DNA of 64,000 bases from Collinsella aerofaciens (GTDB taxonomy: Bacteria > Actinomycetota > Coriobacteriia > Coriobacteriales > Coriobacteriaceae). Below, piece after piece: positions 59,782-64,000 of this stretch. The first letter of the stretch is position 1, and each line of letters starts with the position of its first letter. The notes below the pieces were generated by a model, which saw nothing but the letters and a program-made list of their open reading frames with translations, did not search any database and had not been told where the DNA came from. The position numbers and the translations under genes were made by a program. The stretch lies in assembly GCA_008671135.1 (NCBI GenBank), contig RQAP01000031.1:9510-73509 (forward strand), in the 5' to 3' direction.

Positions 59782-60917
59782 TCTACCTGGATAACGCGGC
59801 GACGACCATGCACAAGCCGCAGACGGTCATCGATGCCGTGACGCAGGCGATGTGCTCGCTCGGCAATGCTGGGCGCGGTGCCACCTCGGGTGCGCTCGAT
59901 GCGGCACGTACCATCCACGGCTGCCGCGCCAAGCTTGCGCGCTTGCTGGGCTGCCCGCGTGCTGACCATGTTTGTTTTACGCCCAACTCCACCGCGGCGC
60001 TCAACACCGTCATCAATGGCGTGGTGCGCCCCGGCGACCGTGTGGTCACAACGGTGCTCGAGCACAACTCCGTACTGCGTCCGCTCAACCGCCTGGCGGC
60101 AGAGCAGGGTGTGACGGTTGAGCATGCGGGCTGTGATACCAACGGCGTGCTCGACTACGACGAGCTCGAGCGGCTTGTCACGCCCGGTACGCGTGCTGTG
60201 GTGGTGACGCACGCCTCCAATGTGACCGGCAACGCGGTCGACATTGCGCGCGTGGCTGCCATCGCGCATGCGGCCGGCGCGCTGGTGATCGTCGATGCTT
60301 CGCAGTCTGCCGGCACGGCGAAGATTGACATGGATGCCATGGGGCTCGACGTCGTGTGCTTTACCGGTCACAAGGGGCTCATGGGTCCGCAGGGGACCGG
60401 CGGCCTGGCCGTGGCGGAGGGCATTGACGTGGCTCCGTGGGCCATGGGCGGCACGGGCGTGCACAGCTTCGATGCGCTGCAGCCGCTTGGGTGGCCCACG
60501 CGCCTTGAGGCGGGCACGCTCAACGGTCATGGCATCGCGGGACTTTCCGCTGGTCTCGACTTTATCGAGGCCCAGGGTGGGGTCGAGGCGATTGCTGCCC
60601 ACGAGCGTGCGCTCGCTGATCGCTTCCTTGCCGGTGTGCGCAAGATTCCGGGGATTAAGCTCTACGGTGCCTTTGACCAGCAGGCGCGCTCTGCGATTGT
60701 GTCGCTCAACGTAGCCGATATCGACTCTGCCGAGATCTCGGATGCGCTCATGCAAGGGTGGGGGATTTCGACGCGCCCCGGCGCCCATTGCGCCCCGCTC
60801 ATGCACCGTGCGCTGGGGACCGAGCGCCAGGGCGTCGTCCGCTTCTCGTTTGGGTATTTCAACACTACCGAAGAAGTCGACACGGCTATCGATGCTCTGT
60901 GCGATTTAGCCTGCTAA
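59778..60917 (+). CDS. Cysteine desulfurase/selenocysteine lyase-like PLP enzyme (EF2568-type)
   Basis: Class V aminotransferase-fold enzyme that would mobilise sulfur from cysteine, or selenium from selenocysteine. The 379 residues start MIYLDNAATTMHKPQTVID, with the PLP lysine at residue 199 (FTGHKGLMGPQG) and the active-site Cys338 in TRPGAHCAPLMH. The form of the N terminus (GNAGRGATSGALDAARTIH) matches the subgroup found beside selenium genes (TIGR01977-like) more than IscS or SufS. It is the last gene of the selenium operon and is followed by a strong terminator. Confidence 0.9.
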   Translation: MIYLDNAATTMHKPQTVIDAVTQAMCSLGNAGRGATSGALDAARTIHGCRAKLARLLGCPRADHVCFTPNSTAALNTVINGVVRPGDRVVTTVLEHNSVLRPLNRLAAEQGVTVEHAGCDTNGVLDYDELERLVTPGTRAVVVTHASNVTGNAVDIARVAAIAHAAGALVIVDASQSAGTAKIDMDAMGLDVVCFTGHKGLMGPQGTGGLAVAEGIDVAPWAMGGTGVHSFDALQPLGWPTRLEAGTLNGHGIAGLSAGLDFIEAQGGVEAIAAHERALADRFLAGVRKIPGIKLYGAFDQQARSAIVSLNVADIDSAEISDALMQGWGISTRPGAHCAPLMHRALGTERQGVVRFSFGYFNTTEEVDTAIDALCDLAC

Positions 60918-60940
60918 AGCTGCTAGACCGTTTATACTTG

Positions 60941-60971
60941 CGGGACGGGTGTATTTGCCCGTCCCGTTTTT
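60941..60971 (+). terminator. Terminator at the end of the selenium operon
   Basis: A perfect 9-bp stem CGGGACGGG/CCCGTCCCG is followed by five T residues and GTTT. Confidence 0.93.
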
Positions 60972-60994
60972 GTTTCGACCCGAAAGGTGTGCCT

Positions 60995-62353
60995 ATGGCC
61001 TCATCCGCTCCGCGCGGCCTGCGCTCCGACCATGTCGTTACCGTCGGCATTGCGCTGTTCTCGATGCTCTTTGGCGCCGGTAACCTCATCATTCCGCCGT
61101 TGCTGGCGCTCCAGGCCGGCACGGCCACACCGCTTGCCATGGTTGGCTTTTTGATTGCCGCCATCGGCCTGCCCGTCATGGGCTTTATCGCCGTGGCGCT
61201 TGCCGGAACGGCGCGCGAGCTTGCCGGCCGCGTGCACCCCAAGTTCGGTGAGTTCTTTGTCGCGGCGGTGTATCTGGCCATCGGCCCGTGCCTGGCCATT
61301 CCGCGTACGAGCTCCACGGCCTTCGAGATGCTGGTGCCGCTGCTGCCCGAGGGCGTTTCGCTTGGCACGGCTCGTCTGGTGTTTGCCGTTGGCTTCTTTG
61401 TCGTCGCGTTTGTGCTCACGCTGCGTCCGGGTGTCATAACACGCGTGCTCGGCCGCATTACGGGCCCTGCGCTCATTGCGCTCATCGTGCTGGTTGTGGG
61501 TGCTGCCGTGATCTCGCCGCTGGGACCCGCTGCCGTGCCTCAGGCTCCCTACGATGCAGGCGCTGCCGTGCAGGGCTTTTTGACCGGCTATCAGACCATG
61601 GACCTGCTCGCGTCGCTCGCCTTCGGCATCATCATCGCCGAGACCATCCACGAGCTGGGTGTTACCGATGACAAGCGCGTGGCCTTTGAGATTTCGCGTT
61701 CCGGCGTTATCGCCGGCGTGCTCATGGCCATCATCTACTGTGGCTTGGGCCTTGCCGGAATGCAGCTCGGCACCGTGATGCCCGACGCCACCAACGGCGC
61801 CGCCATCCTTGCCCGCTCTGCCTCCATGCACTTTGGCCTTGCCGGCACGGTCGTGGTCTTCGCCATCTTCTTCCTCGCCTGCATGAACGTGTGCATCGGC
61901 CTCATCAGCTGCTGCTCGCGCTACTTCTGCGAGACGTATGTGGTTAAAGGGGGAGCGGAGGCTTCCGAGGAGGCCATGCGCCGTCCCTTTGCGGTTCTCG
62001 CCTTTGTGTTCGCAGCGTTTTCGTGCGTGCTCTCCAACGTGGGCCTCGACGTGATCCTTATGTTCTCGGTGCCCATGCTTAACGCCTTGTATCCCGTCGC
62101 CATCGTGCTGGTTCTCATGGGTTTGGTACACGGCTTTTGCGACGCTCATCCGCAGGTGTGGGTCTGGGTCGGCGGTGTGGTTGCCGTGCAGAGCGTGATC
62201 ACCTCGGTCCGCGATGCGTTCTTTGGGGGCACGTGGCTGCCCTTTGATGCGCTTCCCCTGGCAGATATCGGCGCCGCGTGGGCGCCGGTCGCCGTGGTGG
62301 CGTTTGCGATCGGTCTGCTCCACAGCCGGTTTGTCGCACATTCGAGGAGCTAG
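60995..62353 (+). CDS. brnQ: Branched-chain amino acid transport protein BrnQ (LIVCS family)
   Basis: Cation-coupled importer of Leu, Ile and Val with about 12 membrane helices over 452 residues. The family start is clear (VTVGIALFSMLFGAGNLIIPP), followed by GPCLAIPRTSSTAFEM, FLTGYQTMDLLASLAFGIII and the late CIGLISCCSRYFCE stretch. GAAAGG lies before the ATG. The frame extends about 240 bp upstream through the terminator, which is not coding. It is a separate unit from the selenium operon. Confidence 0.94.
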   Translation: MASSAPRGLRSDHVVTVGIALFSMLFGAGNLIIPPLLALQAGTATPLAMVGFLIAAIGLPVMGFIAVALAGTARELAGRVHPKFGEFFVAAVYLAIGPCLAIPRTSSTAFEMLVPLLPEGVSLGTARLVFAVGFFVVAFVLTLRPGVITRVLGRITGPALIALIVLVVGAAVISPLGPAAVPQAPYDAGAAVQGFLTGYQTMDLLASLAFGIIIAETIHELGVTDDKRVAFEISRSGVIAGVLMAIIYCGLGLAGMQLGTVMPDATNGAAILARSASMHFGLAGTVVVFAIFFLACMNVCIGLISCCSRYFCETYVVKGGAEASEEAMRRPFAVLAFVFAAFSCVLSNVGLDVILMFSVPMLNALYPVAIVLVLMGLVHGFCDAHPQVWVWVGGVVAVQSVITSVRDAFFGGTWLPFDALPLADIGAAWAPVAVVAFAIGLLHSRFVAHSRS

Positions 62354-62364
62354 GGTTTCTGCGC

Positions 62365-62393
62365 TTGCACAGGCGGGGAGTCTCCCCTATAAT
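62365..62393 (+). promoter_or_regulatory. Promoter of the tRNA pair
   Basis: TTGCAC (62365-62370), a 17-nt spacer and a perfect TATAAT (62388-62393), about 50 bp before the first tRNA. This is the best sigma-70-type promoter in the window. Confidence 0.8.
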
Positions 62394-62444
62394 TTCCTTC
62401 GCTTTGGGACACGCAAGGTTTAGACCTTAGCTGCTCAACACCTT

Positions 62445-62521
62445 CGGGACGTGGCGCAGTTTGGTAGCGCGCCTGCTTTGGGAGCAGGATGTCGCAGGTT
62501 CAAATCCTGTCGTCCCGACCA
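62445..62521 (+). tRNA. tRNA-Pro (anticodon TGG)
   Basis: Acceptor stem CGGGACG/CGTCCCG, D-loop GTTTGGTAGCGC, anticodon stem-loop CTGCTTTGGGAGCAG with TGG, T-arm CAGGTTCAAATCCTG and an encoded CCA end. It is 77 nt long including CCA. Confidence 0.97.
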
Positions 62522-62527
62522 TATCTT

Positions 62528-62601
62528 GCGGGCGTAGTTCAATGGTAGAACCCCAGCCTTCCAAGCTGATGACGCGGGTTCGATTCCCGTCGCCCGCTCC
62601 A
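62528..62601 (+). tRNA. tRNA-Gly (anticodon TCC)
   Basis: Acceptor stem GCGGGCG/CGCCCGC, D-loop TTCAATGGTAGAA, anticodon loop CTTCCAA with TCC, T-arm GCGGGTTCGATTCCCGT and an encoded CCA. It lies 6 nt after tRNA-Pro in the same transcript. Confidence 0.97.
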
Positions 62602-62613
62602 TAGGATAGTTTT

Positions 62614-62651
62614 AACGGCTTTGGCTCTATTTGGTGCCAGAGCCGTTTTCA
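62614..62651 (+). terminator. Terminator of the tRNA operon
   Basis: AACGGCT pairs with AGCCGTT, extended inward by TTGGC/GCCAG, and is followed by TTTTC. Confidence 0.75.
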
Positions 62652-62691
62652 TATACATACCGGGGACCCCACATCCCCTCCTAAGTTGCGG

Positions 62692-62751
62692 TGAAATACG
62701 GACTGTTTTCCGGCTTTTATGGCCCATGTAGTCCGTATTTCACCGCAACTA
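62692..62751. repeat. Palindromic repeat, AGTTGCGGTGAAATA family, copy 3
   Basis: Arms AGTTGCGGTGAAATACGGAC and GTCCGTATTTCACCGCAACT are perfect complements around a TTTTCCGGCTTTTATGGCCC-like centre. It lies between the tRNA pair and the DUF559-type gene. The rest of the 334-bp gap (62752-62935) holds no recognisable gene and is less GC-rich than its surroundings. Confidence 0.92.
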
Positions 62752-62935
62752 TTTGTAAGGTTGGATTTTGATGCCGTTGGGAGGGTCGTAGCGACCGTCT
62801 ACCGAGAGTGGAAATATTTTTTGAAGCTCTGACCTGCGACGTCAAGCTTTTGGTCAGCTTTTGGCAAGGCCTGCGGACGGAAGCATGCGATAGCGTAATG
62901 GTATTCTCTCCGCCGTGATGGTTATGGGGTTGGCC

Positions 62936-63937
62936 ATGCTCGATAAAGGCAAACATTTTCCGCAGTCATATGCAAGAATGCTATTCTCGGCCGTTGGAAT
63001 TCATCAAGATGGACAGCTGCTTATAACAATTGATCCTTGGGATGAACGCCGTGCGCGTGAGCTTATGCAGGAAGAGCTCATGCTTCGTCTTTACAACCAC
63101 GTGTATGCGGATCCGGTCTATTGGAATAATCTTGGGGTTGAAGATCGCATCTTTCAGCTGGCATCCGCTATTGCGGTCGTTGAACCGGATGCTGTGTTTT
63201 GCGGATCGACAGCAGCGCTGCTCTACGGCATCGGCTCGGCGTATACGCTTCTGGATAAAGTGCAAGTACTGCTGCCACGGTCTACAAGGCGTGATACGTA
63301 TGAGTTCGTTGAATACAAGCGCTGGCGGGTGGGCGAAGTGTGGCGTCTCGGTCTGTTTACGCTGACGGATCCGTATCGAACGGTTGTTGATATCGCTCGA
63401 ACGAGCGCCTTTCGTTATGCGCTGGGCTATGTCGATGGCTTGGCCCGTGAGTACGATGTCGAACGCGAAGAGCTGCGGGCATATGCGCAGGCAAATTGCC
63501 GAGGGTTGCATGGCATCGCGCGTGCTTTTGACGTTTTTGAGCATATGGATGGCAGGTCAGACAATGGCGGCGAGTCCGAGGCGAGAGCAGCGATGATTCT
63601 CGCTGGGGTTGCCGCGCCTGAGCTTCAAGTTGAGATACCGCGACCAGGAAACGCTGGCTATTATCTAGCAGATTATGGCTGGCAGATGCCAGACGGCTCA
63701 TGGACGCTGGCAGAGCTGCATGGGCTGGGTAAGTTTGAAGACGAAGCTCAAAATGATCCGGAGCAAGCGGCGGCAAAAACCTATCGAGCGGCCCTCATGC
63801 GCGATGCGAACCTTCGCGCCATGGGCCACAACGTCATTCATTTCAAACTCTCGGACACCTACGAAGTAGAATCGTTCGGTGCCATGATGCGCGGTTACGG
63901 TATTCCGACAACAAAACCCTACGCCGACTCCCGATAG
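62936..63937 (+). CDS. AbiEi-antitoxin-like/DUF559 endonuclease-fold hypothetical protein
   Basis: I recognise only the general type. The N-terminal half contains RARELMQEELMLRLYNHVYADP and VVEPDAVFCGSTAALLYGI, resembling AbiEi-like domains. The C-terminal third (ESEARAAMILAGVAAPELQ, YLADYGWQM, LAELHGLGKFED, LRAMGHNVIHFKL) resembles DUF559/very-short-patch-repair folds, with Asp, Glu and Lys in the order expected of PD-(D/E)xK nucleases. The start is uncertain: ATG at 62936 has GGGG upstream, while GTG 62915 and ATG 62924 are in frame. Its lower GC and tRNA-side location suggest transfer. Length is about 333 residues. Confidence 0.65.
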   Translation: MLDKGKHFPQSYARMLFSAVGIHQDGQLLITIDPWDERRARELMQEELMLRLYNHVYADPVYWNNLGVEDRIFQLASAIAVVEPDAVFCGSTAALLYGIGSAYTLLDKVQVLLPRSTRRDTYEFVEYKRWRVGEVWRLGLFTLTDPYRTVVDIARTSAFRYALGYVDGLAREYDVEREELRAYAQANCRGLHGIARAFDVFEHMDGRSDNGGESEARAAMILAGVAAPELQVEIPRPGNAGYYLADYGWQMPDGSWTLAELHGLGKFEDEAQNDPEQAAAKTYRAALMRDANLRAMGHNVIHFKLSDTYEVESFGAMMRGYGIPTTKPYADSR

Positions 63938-63964
63938 AGAAATCGTTCGCAGCCAACCTTCAAT

Positions 63965-64000
63965 AAGTTGCGGTGAAATACGGACTACATGGGCCATAAA
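63965..64000. repeat. Palindromic repeat, AGTTGCGGTGAAATA family, copy 4 (cut by window end)
   Basis: The 36 visible bases match the reverse complement of the right part of copy 3 (AGTCCGTATTTCACCGCAAC and inward ATGGCCCATGT) without a mismatch. The copy is therefore inverted relative to copy 3, so the two bracket the DUF559-type gene. Confidence 0.9.

Noticed and set aside
62539..62727. Minus-strand frame of 62 codons over tRNA-Gly
   Set aside because: It contains the typical antisense-tRNA peptide (WSGRRESNPRHQ-like), a well-known false gene over tRNA genes.

Overview
The window looks like a chromosomal segment of a high-GC, Gram-positive gut actinobacterium of the class Coriobacteriia, most probably Collinsella or a close relative. 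This is inferred from the dcw order (murG-murC-murB-ftsQ-ftsZ with no ftsA), sepF/yggT/divIVA, the selenocysteine-containing SelD, the anaerobic double-cubane reductases and the strong GC-ending codon bias. I could not run a database search, so the taxonomic call is an inference. Nearly all genes are intact. There is no prophage, insertion sequence or CRISPR array.

Layout. 0-14 kb: the cell-wall/division cluster (murG partial, murC, murB, ftsQ, ftsZ, pgeF), interrupted by a complete phosphate operon (pstSCAB-phoU) before it resumes with yggS, sepF, yggT and divIVA. 14-20 kb: nitroreductase, a second phosphate uptake pair (Pit plus a DUF47 protein), a BI-1 family membrane protein, a PARG-like TIGR02452 protein and an SGNH hydrolase. 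20-30 kb: thiamine genes thiD and thiC with a TPP riboswitch, yaaA, an M18 aminopeptidase, polA and a HAD hydrolase. 30-34 kb: argG and argH, with an arginine-rich leader peptide upstream of argG. 34-48 kb: ndk, rpiB, cysteine desulfidase, rpsA, RNase P RNA, YigZ, O-acetylhomoserine sulfhydrylase, an MFS exporter, xpt, a small GGQ release-factor homologue, a lipid kinase and a ClC transporter. 48-61 kb: an uninterrupted plus-strand block for molybdenum and selenium (moeA, mogA, modABC, two double-cubane reductase-like proteins with their ATPase activator, selD with an in-frame UGA, yedF, a DUF3343 protein and a cysteine desulfurase). 61-64 kb: brnQ, tRNA-Pro, tRNA-Gly and a probably acquired AbiEi/DUF559-type protein.

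How the genes work together. The molybdenum-selenium block joins molybdate import, insertion of Mo into molybdopterin and a selenium-handling pathway to an ATP-driven low-potential reductase. It is the best candidate here for an under-described system, perhaps maturing Sec- or Se-dependent molybdoenzymes encoded elsewhere. The other notable signals are intergenic: at least four families of palindromic repeats, some with compensatory base changes between copies; a three-unit tandem array of 57-bp inverted repeats; and a probable ribosome-mediated attenuator of argG. All secondary structures were found by eye.
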